From: a virus
DNA length: 64,000 nucleotides
Virus record (IMG/VR): IMGVR_UViG_3300030294_000015
Coordinates: 1-64,000 of that record
Direction: 5' to 3' (one strand)
A program made the position numbers and the translations under genes. Below the pieces are notes generated by a model. That model did no database searches and was not told where the DNA came from. It was given only the letters and a program-made list of their open reading frames with translations. Positions 27,843 through 36,156 of this stretch are shown piece after piece (within the stretch, counting starts at the first letter, position 1; each line of letters begins with the position of its first letter).

Positions 27843-29954
27843 ATGAAAAGTGAATTTGTAGATGATATTGTACAAGATTTAAACGAGACCGTTCTGTATT
27901 ATGAGAACTATGGACCTTTTGCTGATTTTGCAAAAAATAAACAAATGATATTAGATGTAGGTGGATTAAACATTAATAATTATGAGTCTTATTATTATGG
28001 TATTCTAAATTTAATGCTAGATACTATAGAAACGGATTATACTACAGACCATATGATTACATTGAGATTTGATGGAGATAAGACTTGTCAAATGTCAATT
28101 CCTGATGTATGGATGAATCTAATAATGTGGTATATAATAGTTAAAACCAATAGAAAGATAATACCTAAATACATATTCTTTGAGACATGTGTCACAAAGG
28201 GAAATATAAAAAGATACATAGACAATTATCTAATAGAAGAATATATTACTTCTATTGATATTATTGATTTAAATAATATCATTGATGATTGTCTTCATAA
28301 ATTGTTAGATATTAATGAATTTAGTATGTTCCTAGCTAATACTATCAATCTAGAAGATTTCATTATATTAATGAATGAGAATGAAAGATTCAATGAATTA
28401 ATCCATGCTAATATACCTAAAGAAACTCCATTAGATAGGGTAAAAGAAATTGGTATGGATTTAACTATGGAAATGATAGAAATAATGAAGAAATCTAAAC
28501 ATGGATTGGCTGCTTTCTTCAATGCACAAGAAGGAATTAATATTAAACAATTTAGAGAGTTTGGTGTCAATATTGGTACTAAACCAGATGGTGATGGTGG
28601 AATTTTCCCTACTATAGTAAATACCAATTTCTTAATAGGTGGGGTAAATGATTTACTATCATATCACATAGAATCACATTCTGGTAGATTAGCACAGATA
28701 ATAGTTGAAGATAATGTATCCGACTCAGGATATTTTGCTAGACTATTAGGAATAAATAATGTAGATTCTTTCATACATCAAGATCCACATTACGATTGTG
28801 GAACTAGAAATTTCGTACCTGTTTTTATTAAAGACGCTTCTACATTGAAGCGTTATAATTTTAGATATTATAGACTGACTGAAAATGGTATGGAATATTT
28901 ATTGAAAGAATCTGATAATCATTTAGTAAATAAAACAATATTATTACGTTCTCCTATGACATGTAAATCTCATGCAGAAGGGAATGGAATCTGTTATAAA
29001 TGTTATGGTCATCTAGCATTTATAGTAAGGCTTATTAACGCAGGGAAAATTGCAGCTGAGTTATTATCATCTGTATTAACTCAAAAGATGTTATCAGCAA
29101 AGCATCTTCTTGAAGCTGCTGTACAATCTTTAACTTGGAGTCCTGAATTTGTAGATTATTTTGTTCTAGACTATAATAATATAAAATGTAGACCTGATAT
29201 GGATTTTAAAGGATATAAAATTATTATAGCAGCAACAGATATAATGGCAACTTCAGAAGACGATGGAGGTGATATGAACGAATATATAAATAGTTTCATA
29301 TTAGAAACACCAAATGGAGAAAGAATTAAAATATATACTGCTGAAATTAATAATCTATACCTAACTGTAGAAACTAATAATATAATCAGAGAATTTGGTA
29401 TGAATAATGGGGATGAAGATATAGCTTTTGATATTTCTTTATTATCAGGAAAACCAATATTCTCTGTAGATATTGTTAATAATGATTTGAATGACACATT
29501 GAATAAGATTAGATATACAATCAATAATAAGAAACATATTGAAGATGATGTATCTAATTTAGGATATTGGTTACAAGAATTAATGGATAGACTGGAAGAA
29601 GGTCATATGTCATTAGCTTCCATTCATGCAGAGGTAATATTATCAAATCAAATTAGAAGTGTTGATAGCATTTTAGATAAACCAGATTGGAGTGTTCCAC
29701 ATCAAGGTTATAACATGTTAGCACTTAAAACGTCTTTAAGCAAACATCCTTCAATAAGTGTTACATTAGCATTTGAAGGTATTAAAGCAGCGTTATATAA
29801 CCCATTGACATTTAAGAAGAATAAACCTAGCTTCTTAGACTTGTTCTTTGTAGTAAAACCTCAGGAATATTTATCCGATGATAGTAAAGTTATTAAGACT
29901 TCTATAGGTGATAAAGATTCTACAGGTAAAACAATATTTATGAAGAGAGAATAA
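27843..29954 (+). CDS. RNA polymerase beta' subunit, C-terminal part (trigger loop, zinc site)
   Basis: The 703-residue protein matches the C-terminal half of bacterial beta'. There is a trigger-loop/bridge region from NFLIGGVNDLLSYHIESHSG (about residue 260) to VSDSGYFARLLG (about 297), the counterpart of KTADSGYLTRRL. DCGT (about 318), RSPMTC (about 371) and GICYKCYG (about 384) supply the four cysteines of the beta' zinc site. LTQKMLSAKHLLEA (about 414) corresponds to the QSIGEPGTQLTLRTFH helix. The catalytic NADFDGD motif is not here; it is encoded at 60160-62232 on the opposite strand. The protein ends IFMKRE, a C-terminal copy of the FMxR motif. The start follows GAGGTGATGGA. Expected to transcribe phage genes with other subunits. 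Confidence 0.85.
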   Translation: MKSEFVDDIVQDLNETVLYYENYGPFADFAKNKQMILDVGGLNINNYESYYYGILNLMLDTIETDYTTDHMITLRFDGDKTCQMSIPDVWMNLIMWYIIVKTNRKIIPKYIFFETCVTKGNIKRYIDNYLIEEYITSIDIIDLNNIIDDCLHKLLDINEFSMFLANTINLEDFIILMNENERFNELIHANIPKETPLDRVKEIGMDLTMEMIEIMKKSKHGLAAFFNAQEGINIKQFREFGVNIGTKPDGDGGIFPTIVNTNFLIGGVNDLLSYHIESHSGRLAQIIVEDNVSDSGYFARLLGINNVDSFIHQDPHYDCGTRNFVPVFIKDASTLKRYNFRYYRLTENGMEYLLKESDNHLVNKTILLRSPMTCKSHAEGNGICYKCYGHLAFIVRLINAGKIAAELLSSVLTQKMLSAKHLLEAAVQSLTWSPEFVDYFVLDYNNIKCRPDMDFKGYKIIIAATDIMATSEDDGGDMNEYINSFILETPNGERIKIYTAEINNLYLTVETNNIIREFGMNNGDEDIAFDISLLSGKPIFSVDIVNNDLNDTLNKIRYTINNKKHIEDDVSNLGYWLQELMDRLEEGHMSLASIHAEVILSNQIRSVDSILDKPDWSVPHQGYNMLALKTSLSKHPSISVTLAFEGIKAALYNPLTFKKNKPSFLDLFFVVKPQEYLSDDSKVIKTSIGDKDSTGKTIFMKRE

Positions 29955-29999
29955 ACTTCATAATATAATACAATTTTATAATTGATGGGAGACAGAAAT

Positions 30000-30239
30000 A
30001 TGAAATCAAATACACTATCAAAAACAACTAAAGAAAAAAGCCTAAACAGTTTCAAATTTTCAGTAATGAAAATAAATAAAGATGACAGAGTAAAAGTATC
30101 ACTTAAAGATCATTCTATACTTATCGGTTATGTAAAAATAATCCATGATAACAATGGATTTAAACTAATCGATGAAAAATTTGATGAACATGAATTGAAA
30201 ATTTCTGATGTTGAAACAATAGGTAAAGATACATATTAG
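30000..30239 (+). CDS. Small SH3/Sm-like protein, 79 aa
   Basis: ATG 30000 follows GGGAGACAGAA. A basic N-terminal 20 residues leads to one compact barrel: KINKDDRVKVSLKD, ILIGYVKIIHD and ELKISDVETIG. This is the same arrangement (xGDxVxIxxxD.....G.I..I) as the repeats in the 32275-33873 product. A possible RNA-binding or translation-associated role; unproven. Confidence 0.6.
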   Translation: MKSNTLSKTTKEKSLNSFKFSVMKINKDDRVKVSLKDHSILIGYVKIIHDNNGFKLIDEKFDEHELKISDVETIGKDTY

Positions 30240-30241
30240 TG

Positions 30242-30272
30242 GAATGGGGGTAATTCCCCCATTCTATATTTT
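30242..30272 (+). terminator. Strong terminator
   Basis: GAATGGGGG / CCCCCATTC with a five-base loop, followed by TATATTTTAT. Confidence 0.85.
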
Positions 30273-30295
30273 ATACACTAATCCTATTTAGAGGA

Positions 30296-30333
30296 TTTTT
30301 TGTAAAAATAAATTATTATAATTGTATATTATA
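30296..30333 (+). promoter_or_regulatory. Two-part promoter (GTAAAA box plus TATAATTG core)
   Basis: TTTTTTGTAAAA at 30296-30307, a nine-base gap, then TATAATTGTATATTATA at 30317-30333. The same two boxes with the same gap occur at 36078, 57253 and (minus strand) 60091. It stands directly after a terminator and 45 bases before the ATG at 30379. Confidence 0.6.
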
Positions 30334-30378
30334 ATAATGAATAAAATAAAAATATTATAAAGAAGGATGTGTATTAAA

Positions 30379-30837
30379 ATGAAAATTAATGGAAGAAAAA
30401 TCAGAAGCAAATCTATGAAAATGAGAAAGAGAATTAAGAAAGTAAAAGTAAATAAAATTATAGAACCAAATAAAACAGAAAATATAATATCAAAAGTTTC
30501 AAGTATTGCAGCGAACTGGTGGGGAGATAAGGTATGTAATCCTAAATTTGATAATGGAGACAATGGTTCTAATGGTGGAATGGTAATGATGTTAGCAATA
30601 CTGAATACTAAATCAGTTGATGAAACTTCTAAAAAGAAATTTATAAAAATATTAGAAAAAGCTATTATTAATGAATTAGAATCTAGAAAAGAACAACATA
30701 GAACTCCAAAAATGACATTAAGTGTTGATTATAATCCCGATATGATACTAAGTAATTGTGCAAAAGTATCAGGAATTTCTGATTCTAATTTTCCATGGAA
30801 AACAACTATGTGGATGATAATAATTCTGTATCAGTGA
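30379..30837 (+). CDS. Basic protein, 152 aa; may frameshift into the next frame
   Basis: The start follows AGAAGGATGTGTATTAAA. The first 30 residues are strongly basic (KINGRKIRSKSMKMRKRIKK), suggesting nucleic-acid binding; the rest includes IAANWWGDKVCNP. The final residues (WMIIILYQ) look out of frame, while the overlapping -1 frame at 30795 looks coding, so the natural product may be a longer fusion. No family is recognised. Confidence 0.55.
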   Translation: MKINGRKIRSKSMKMRKRIKKVKVNKIIEPNKTENIISKVSSIAANWWGDKVCNPKFDNGDNGSNGGMVMMLAILNTKSVDETSKKKFIKILEKAIINELESRKEQHRTPKMTLSVDYNPDMILSNCAKVSGISDSNFPWKTTMWMIIILYQ

Positions 30838-31061
30838 GATATGGATGTCAATCTCAAATGAAATATCTATATAGTAATAAAGAATGTTGGCGAAAAAATA
30901 TTACTTCAATTGAAGAAGCTATAAAGGAATATGAAAGAGAAGATTCTTTGTCATATATAGATGATGAAAAAGAAAGGGATAAAAGAAGAAAAGAATTGAT
31001 AAGTCAATATAAAGAAGAAATAATAGAAGCTGAAAAAGAGTTAGAAAAAGCCGAAGAATAA
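30795..31061 (+). CDS. Overlapping ORF, 88 aa, possibly the 3' part of the preceding gene
   Basis: It overlaps the previous ORF by 43 bases in the -1 frame. There is no clear ribosome-binding site before ATG 30795. The product has a short polar head with YGCQSQ and a charged helical tail (EIIEAEKELEKAEE). Either it is translated by coupling, or one base has been lost or is skipped and the true protein runs from 30379 to 31061. Confidence 0.5.
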   Translation: MENNYVDDNNSVSVRYGCQSQMKYLYSNKECWRKNITSIEEAIKEYEREDSLSYIDDEKERDKRRKELISQYKEEIIEAEKELEKAEE

Positions 31062-31092
31062 AATAATTATAAAGGAAGGAGAATCATAAAAT

Positions 31093-31743
31093 ATGTTTGA
31101 ACAAAATATATTTAGTAGTTGGGAATTTAACAAAGATGAAAATAAAAAGATAATATTAGATAATTTAGATGAATTAGTGCAAATGATAAATTTGAAATTA
31201 CATAAAGAAAAAATAGAATGGTTTGATAAATATGAAATATACAATGCGATAAAATTTGCATATGATTTTATAGAAGAATATAATATAGATATAAAATCAG
31301 TTAAAAAGATAGGACATTTATACGTCCTATCTTGGTCTATGAATAGAAAACATCCTGATGTATTATTAAAAGAATATACAATGTATTATATACAAGAATT
31401 GATTATGAGTAAAATTTTTATAATCAATGACGAAATATTTTATTATAAAAACTCAATTATTGAAAATAATAAAATAATATTAAAAAATAATATATTACAA
31501 CAAATAAAAAAAGAAAATATACAAATTAATTATATTGCAGCTGAAAATGAAATAGAATATATTCTTAGATTTCTTTTTAAAACTAATATAAATACAACTC
31601 AAATTATACAAAGATTAAAAAATAAATCTATAATAAATGAATATTTAAAAGAACAAAGTGTAAATTATAAATATGATGATAAAAAGTTGGTAGAAATTAT
31701 ATTTAATTGCATAAAAGAATTATTAGAAAAAGCTGAAGAATAG
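31093..31743 (+). CDS. Helical hypothetical protein, 216 aa
   Basis: The start follows AAGGAAGGAGAATCATAAA. It is helical, very rich in Ile, Asn and Lys, and ends LLEKAEE, the same tail as the preceding ORF (LEKAEE), which suggests partial duplication of 3' ends. No catalytic motif. Confidence 0.6.
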   Translation: MFEQNIFSSWEFNKDENKKIILDNLDELVQMINLKLHKEKIEWFDKYEIYNAIKFAYDFIEEYNIDIKSVKKIGHLYVLSWSMNRKHPDVLLKEYTMYYIQELIMSKIFIINDEIFYYKNSIIENNKIILKNNILQQIKKENIQINYIAAENEIEYILRFLFKTNINTTQIIQRLKNKSIINEYLKEQSVNYKYDDKKLVEIIFNCIKELLEKAEE

Positions 31744-31750
31744 ATTACAT

Positions 31751-31772
31751 AAAGAAGGATGTGTATTAAAAT
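31751..31772 (+). repeat. Second copy of a 22-nt leader repeat
   Basis: AAAGAAGGATGTGTATTAAA plus AT is identical to 30359-30380, each time just before a start codon. A shorter relative, GGAGTGTATTAAAATG, precedes the 36157 gene. The element includes the ribosome-binding site. Confidence 0.6.
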
Positions 31773-31892
31773 ATGAGTTTACCAAGTTATTGTAAATGTA
31801 GGAATTGTCCAGATAAAGGAAATTGTGATGATTGTACTACTTGTGATATTTGTATGATCCAGACAGGTTGTAGTGAATCAGATAATAAATAA
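31773..31892 (+). CDS. Cysteine-rich 39-aa peptide
   Basis: ATG 31773 follows AAGAAGGATGTGTATTAAAAT. The 39 residues contain eight cysteines in the pattern YCKC-x2-C-x5-C-x2-C-x2-C-x2-C-x5-C, followed by a polar tail. It has the look of a small zinc or other metal-binding knuckle. It is too short for routine gene calling but has a strong site and sits within an operon, 19 bases before the next start. Confidence 0.6.
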   Translation: MSLPSYCKCRNCPDKGNCDDCTTCDICMIQTGCSESDNK

Positions 31893-31910
31893 AATGAGGA
31901 GGAATAAATA

Positions 31911-32273
31911 ATGAATTATATTGGTAGAGATGAAGTTATTGATTATAGAAATAATGAGAATATAATTAATGAAATTAAAGAAAAATTAAAAGAAAATAAT
32001 TTAGATATTCCTGATATTAGTATTCCTAATTTAATAGAAGACTATGATTATTTATATACAGCAGATCATTTATATCCATATAGTATAGAAGAATTAGCAG
32101 AAGAATTTAATAAATCTATTATAAAGAATTGTGGTGTCAATATATCTAATAATTGTAAAACTATTAGTGATATAATACATGTCTCTTTTCAAACTGAATT
32201 AAAAAGACAATTAGATGAAAATAAAAGAATACTAAAAGAAACTTTATATATAAATGTAAAAGGAGAATTATAA
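31911..32273 (+). CDS. Hypothetical protein, 120 aa
   Basis: The start follows GAGGAGGAATAAATA. It is an acidic, mainly helical protein with IKNCGVNISNNCKTISDII in the middle. No family is recognised. It lies one base before the multi-repeat SH3-like gene. Confidence 0.6.
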   Translation: MNYIGRDEVIDYRNNENIINEIKEKLKENNLDIPDISIPNLIEDYDYLYTADHLYPYSIEELAEEFNKSIIKNCGVNISNNCKTISDIIHVSFQTELKRQLDENKRILKETLYINVKGEL

Positions 32274-32274
32274 T

Positions 32275-33873
32275 ATGGATAACAAAGAAAAATATATAGA
32301 AAATGATATATTAGACATATTAAAACAAAAAGAAATAAAAATAGGTTCATATGTTGATTTTGTTACTAAAAATAATGAATTTCATTTTAAATGTAGAATT
32401 GATAATATTACTAAAAAAGATGTATATTTCTTTGTATTAGATGGTAAAGAAATTTTAGGTAAACCAATATCTTTTCCAATTAATGATATATTAACAATAT
32501 CAGAAATAGACCAAAAGAGAAGACTACTATCTAAACAATATAAAGAATTTAGTATTGATAATGATGAAAATATAGATGAGACAGATGAAACTTATGATGT
32601 ATTATCACCAATTGAAACATTAGAATTACCAAGTTGGTTCTATAATGAATATTCAAAAAATAGAAATAATTTTATATCTACATTACTAAATCATAATAAT
32701 CAATTAGAAAAGGAGAATGATAATATACCACTAAAATCATTTAAATTAAAGTCAAATAATCCTATACTAAAAGAATTATATACAATGAAAAAGAAACCAT
32801 TAAATTCTGTACGTAATATACTTATTAAAGATTTTCATAATAATCAATTAGAAAAGGAGAATGATAATATGAATAATAAAATTATAGAATTATTAAAAGA
32901 AACTAGGAAAGAAATAAAGAAAGAAATGTTTAATTACTCTAAAGAATCTGATGGATTTAGATATTATAATAATTTAGCAGATTCATTTAAAATTTTTATA
33001 AATAGTTATTATATAGCAGAACCAATGTTATCTGGTAAACTTAATGATTTTTATAATAAGGTAAATTTGGCTGGAATAGATTTAGATGGAGATATTGTAA
33101 ATATATCTTTAAAAGATGGTAGTTATTTTAATAGAGTAGTATGTAAAGATCAAGATGAAAAATACTTACATATATTATCATCTTATTCAGAAAATCCTTT
33201 AAAGATTTTAAAAGAAGACATTACAGTTATTTCCAGTTCACACGCTTTAATAAATCCACCAGAATACAAAAAACCATATGATAACTCTAAAATAGATAAA
33301 TTTAGAAATTTCAAATCTGGTGATATAGTAGATATTATTACCAAAGAAAGAGCAATTAGTGCTGTTCAAATACTTGTAATAAATGATGATATTATTAATA
33401 TTCAATATTTATCAGCTAGAGGGACTCAATATTTAAATATAAAAAAATCTGATGTATTAAATATTGAATTTACTTATAATATAATAAAAAGAAATAATAT
33501 TAAAGAAGGAGATATAGTCGATATTGAAACAGATCATAATATATTCACTGAATATATTATACATGAAATTAAAGATAATGTATTATTAATTTACGATTCA
33601 AAGTATTTTGCGATAGAATATACTAGTGTAAATATGAATGAAATAAAAACTATTACTAAAATAGATAAAGAAACAATAATAAAAAGACGAATTAAAGATA
33701 TAAAAATTGGAGATGATGTGCATATTGAATTAAATGATAAGGTTGAATATGTAGGCACCATATCTAATATAACAGAAGAACAAATTCAAATGTATGATAC
33801 AGAGTATACTCGATGTGATGATACAATATATACTGTTTTAATCAATGATATAGAATATATTGCTAAATTGTAA
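32275..33873 (+). CDS. Protein with five SH3/Sm-like repeats, 532 aa
   Basis: Five barrel-like segments share the pattern GDxVxI followed by a turn and later a second strand pair: IKIGSYVDFVTKN near residue 21, DLDGDIVNISLKDG near 272, FKSGDIVDIITKE near 343, IKEGDIVDIETDH near 407 and IKIGDDVHIELND near 479. A helical linker (about 110-240) separates the first from the rest. It contains a 35-nt direct repeat (32692-32726 and 32836-32870), each copy with AAAAGGAG. The second copy stands nine bases before an in-frame ATG at 32869, so a second, shorter product is possible. Function unknown; RNA binding is a guess from fold. Confidence 0.6.
   Translation: MDNKEKYIENDILDILKQKEIKIGSYVDFVTKNNEFHFKCRIDNITKKDVYFFVLDGKEILGKPISFPINDILTISEIDQKRRLLSKQYKEFSIDNDENIDETDETYDVLSPIETLELPSWFYNEYSKNRNNFISTLLNHNNQLEKENDNIPLKSFKLKSNNPILKELYTMKKKPLNSVRNILIKDFHNNQLEKENDNMNNKIIELLKETRKEIKKEMFNYSKESDGFRYYNNLADSFKIFINSYYIAEPMLSGKLNDFYNKVNLAGIDLDGDIVNISLKDGSYFNRVVCKDQDEKYLHILSSYSENPLKILKEDITVISSSHALINPPEYKKPYDNSKIDKFRNFKSGDIVDIITKERAISAVQILVINDDIINIQYLSARGTQYLNIKKSDVLNIEFTYNIIKRNNIKEGDIVDIETDHNIFTEYIIHEIKDNVLLIYDSKYFAIEYTSVNMNEIKTITKIDKETIIKRRIKDIKIGDDVHIELNDKVEYVGTISNITEEQIQMYDTEYTRCDDTIYTVLINDIEYIAKL
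32692..32870 (+). repeat. 35-nt in-frame direct repeat with ribosome-binding site
   Basis: Two identical copies (32692-32726 and 32836-32870), 144 bases apart, encode HNNQLEKENDN. Each contains AAAAGGAG. Only the second is followed by ATG (32869) in frame. Confidence 0.75.
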
Positions 33874-33890
33874 TACTATTTATATATTTT

Positions 33891-33920
33891 AAAAGGCTGT
33901 TAATCAGCCTTTTTATTTTT
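33891..33920 (+). terminator. Rho-independent terminator
   Basis: AAAAGGCTG / CAGCCTTTTT with a five-base loop and a T-rich tail. Confidence 0.85.
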
Positions 33921-33963
33921 TATCAATTTACATTGTCTAAAACTTATAATTGAGGTGATATTA

Positions 33964-35571
33964 TTGATAAAAATTATAGTAGACCATACAAAGATTATTA
34001 TAAATGATTATGATTTAGGAGATTGTGAACCTTTAGAATATTTTTTTAGTATATATAATCCCATTACACATATAAGGTTTCCATTTGGTCTTCATTATAT
34101 AGAAGAAAGGAGACAACTAATTATTCCTAGAGGTGTAGATATTTCTTATATAAGAAATTTATTTAAATCAGTTCCACAATTAAATAGAAAACATGACCCT
34201 ATGGACAAAATAGAACCAATCGGACTAACCAATCCACCTAGAGATAATACGCAAAGAACAGCATTACGATTTATGTTAGGAAAAGATGAATTTTATTATA
34301 CTTCTTCTAAATCTATGCTCAGTCTTAATTTATTACCAGGAAAAGGTAAGACTTATTGTGCTATTGCAACCACAGCTTTTATTAGATATAGAAGTATCAT
34401 GCTTACTTCTTCTTTAAAATGGATTAATCAATGGAAAGATGCTATATTAGAACATAGTGATATAAAACCTAAAGAGATATTTATCATCTCTGGAACTCCA
34501 TCTATTCATATGCTATTAAATAGAGGTGTTAATAATTACAAATTTATATTAGCTTCTATTGATACTATCATATCTTATGGTGAAAAATATGGATTTGATA
34601 AAGTATCAGAATTATTTATTAAATTAAGAGTAGGAATAAAATATGTAGATGAAGCTCATTTAGATTTTAAAGCTATAATGATGATAGATTTTTATACAAA
34701 TACATATAAATCTTATTATATGACTGGTACTCCTATTAGATCAAATGAAGATGAAGATAAGATATATAAAATGTATTTTAAGAATGTACCTTCTATAAAT
34801 CTATTTGATGAAAATAAAGATCCACATACAGATTATTTAGCATTAAGATATAATTCACATCCTAATCCACAAGATATATCTTATTGTAGAAATAAATATG
34901 GATTAGATAGAAATAAATATACTGGGAGTTATATTATAAGACGTCCTAATTTTTATAATATACTTAGAGTTATATTACATAAAACTCTTGCTAAAAAAGG
35001 AAAGATATTAATATATATTGGAGTTAATAAATCTATAGATAAAGTAAAAGAATGGATTGAATTATACTATCCATTTTTAAAAGGTCATATAGGAGTTTAT
35101 AATAGTGTAAATAAGGAAGATAAAAGTGAACAATTAAAAAAGAAATACATTTTATCTACTACTAAGTCATGTGGTGCTGCTATGGATATAAAAGGGTTAG
35201 CATGTTCAGTTATACTCGCTGAACCATTCAAATCGGAACCTCTAGCAATACAAACTTTAGGTAGAACAAGAGATGACAATACTATGTGTATAGAGGCTGT
35301 GGACGAAGGATTTAAAGCTATTATGAAATTCTATTACTATAAACAACCAATAATGAAGAGGTATGCTAAATCAATAGATGAAGAAAGATATAATGATTAT
35401 AGTCTAGAAAAACAAGTAGAAGAAATATTTGATATGTATTATGGTGATGGTGATTTTCCAGAAATATATCTAGAGAATAATTTAAGATTATTTATGATGA
35501 GACAAGAATGTAGACCTTTAAACGAATATGATTCTAAAGGAAGAAAAATAATTATGAGAAGGGATGGATAA
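33964..35571 (+). CDS. Superfamily 2 DNA helicase (UvsW-like)
   Basis: The 535-residue enzyme has Walker A LPGKGKTYCAIA (about residue 124), a DEAH box VDEAHLDF (about 229), motif III YMTGTPIRS and motif VI QTLGRTRDDN (about 430). A Q-like segment DNTQRTALRFML precedes Walker A. This is the T4 UvsW/RadD-type layout of helicases that remodel branched DNA during recombination-dependent replication. I chose TTG 33964, six bases after GAGGTGA; GTG 33955 would overlap that site. The C-terminus is RKIIMRRDG, another terminal FMxR-like motif. Confidence 0.85.
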   Translation: MIKIIVDHTKIIINDYDLGDCEPLEYFFSIYNPITHIRFPFGLHYIEERRQLIIPRGVDISYIRNLFKSVPQLNRKHDPMDKIEPIGLTNPPRDNTQRTALRFMLGKDEFYYTSSKSMLSLNLLPGKGKTYCAIATTAFIRYRSIMLTSSLKWINQWKDAILEHSDIKPKEIFIISGTPSIHMLLNRGVNNYKFILASIDTIISYGEKYGFDKVSELFIKLRVGIKYVDEAHLDFKAIMMIDFYTNTYKSYYMTGTPIRSNEDEDKIYKMYFKNVPSINLFDENKDPHTDYLALRYNSHPNPQDISYCRNKYGLDRNKYTGSYIIRRPNFYNILRVILHKTLAKKGKILIYIGVNKSIDKVKEWIELYYPFLKGHIGVYNSVNKEDKSEQLKKKYILSTTKSCGAAMDIKGLACSVILAEPFKSEPLAIQTLGRTRDDNTMCIEAVDEGFKAIMKFYYYKQPIMKRYAKSIDEERYNDYSLEKQVEEIFDMYYGDGDFPEIYLENNLRLFMMRQECRPLNEYDSKGRKIIMRRDG

Positions 35572-35574
35572 AAT

Positions 35575-35907
35575 ATGGTAGATAAAAAAGAAATAACAGA
35601 TATTATGAATAATCCAGTGGCACGATATATAGTAGAAAATAGTGATAAAATAAAAAAGACACATAGTATTATAGATAATAAATTAAAAGAAGTTATTTCT
35701 AATAATATTATCAAAATAGGAAAATTAAAAAATTCACAAAAGTATCATGGAGATTGGGAACCAATAACATTAAAAGGTATATCAGAGAATAGAGAAGTTG
35801 ATATTATTAAAGAAGAAAATGATCCTATATATGGAAAAAGATATAAAATATTAGGATTTGATGAATGGATCGAAAATAATTGTTTTGAATATATAAAAGA
35901 AAAATAA
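35575..35907 (+). CDS. Hypothetical protein, 110 aa
   Basis: It starts four bases after the helicase stop and is probably co-translated with it. Charged, helical first half; the second half has DPIYGKRYKILGFDEWIENN. No family is recognised. A helicase partner is possible from position only. Confidence 0.6.
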   Translation: MVDKKEITDIMNNPVARYIVENSDKIKKTHSIIDNKLKEVISNNIIKIGKLKNSQKYHGDWEPITLKGISENREVDIIKEENDPIYGKRYKILGFDEWIENNCFEYIKEK

Positions 35908-35927
35908 TTATGAGGAGGGATAAATAA

Positions 35928-36044
35928 ATGCTAGGTCATATATTAGATTATTCAATTGGAATTTTATGTATTATATTTGCAATTGCAATAATTATAACAC
36001 CATTGTCAAAAGAAAAAGAAGAAGAGATTGAAAATGACGAATAA
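35928..36044 (+). CDS. Single-pass membrane micro-protein, 38 aa
   Basis: ATG 35928 follows ATGAGGAGGGATAAATAA. One hydrophobic helix (SIGILCIIFAIAIIITPL) is followed by a very acidic tail (EKEEEIENDE). It is too short for routine calling, but the site is strong and a terminator follows the stop at once. It may act at the host membrane. Confidence 0.6.
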   Translation: MLGHILDYSIGILCIIFAIAIIITPLSKEKEEEIENDE

Positions 36045-36075
36045 ATAGAAGGAGAATATTCTCCTTCTATATTTT
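36045..36075 (+). terminator. Rho-independent terminator
   Basis: ATAGAAGGAG / CTCCTTCTAT with a six-base loop, then ATTTTA. It is immediately followed by the two-part promoter. Confidence 0.8.
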
Positions 36076-36077
36076 AC

Positions 36078-36109
36078 GTAAAAGTCTATAATTATAATTG
36101 TATATTATA
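36078..36109 (+). promoter_or_regulatory. Two-part promoter
   Basis: GTAAAA at 36078-36083, a nine-base gap, then TATAATTGTATATTATA at 36093-36109. It lies 48 bases before ATG 36157 and directly after a terminator. Confidence 0.65.
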
Positions 36110-36156
36110 GAAGTGAATAATATAATAAAATATTTAATTTAAAGGAGTGTATTAAA

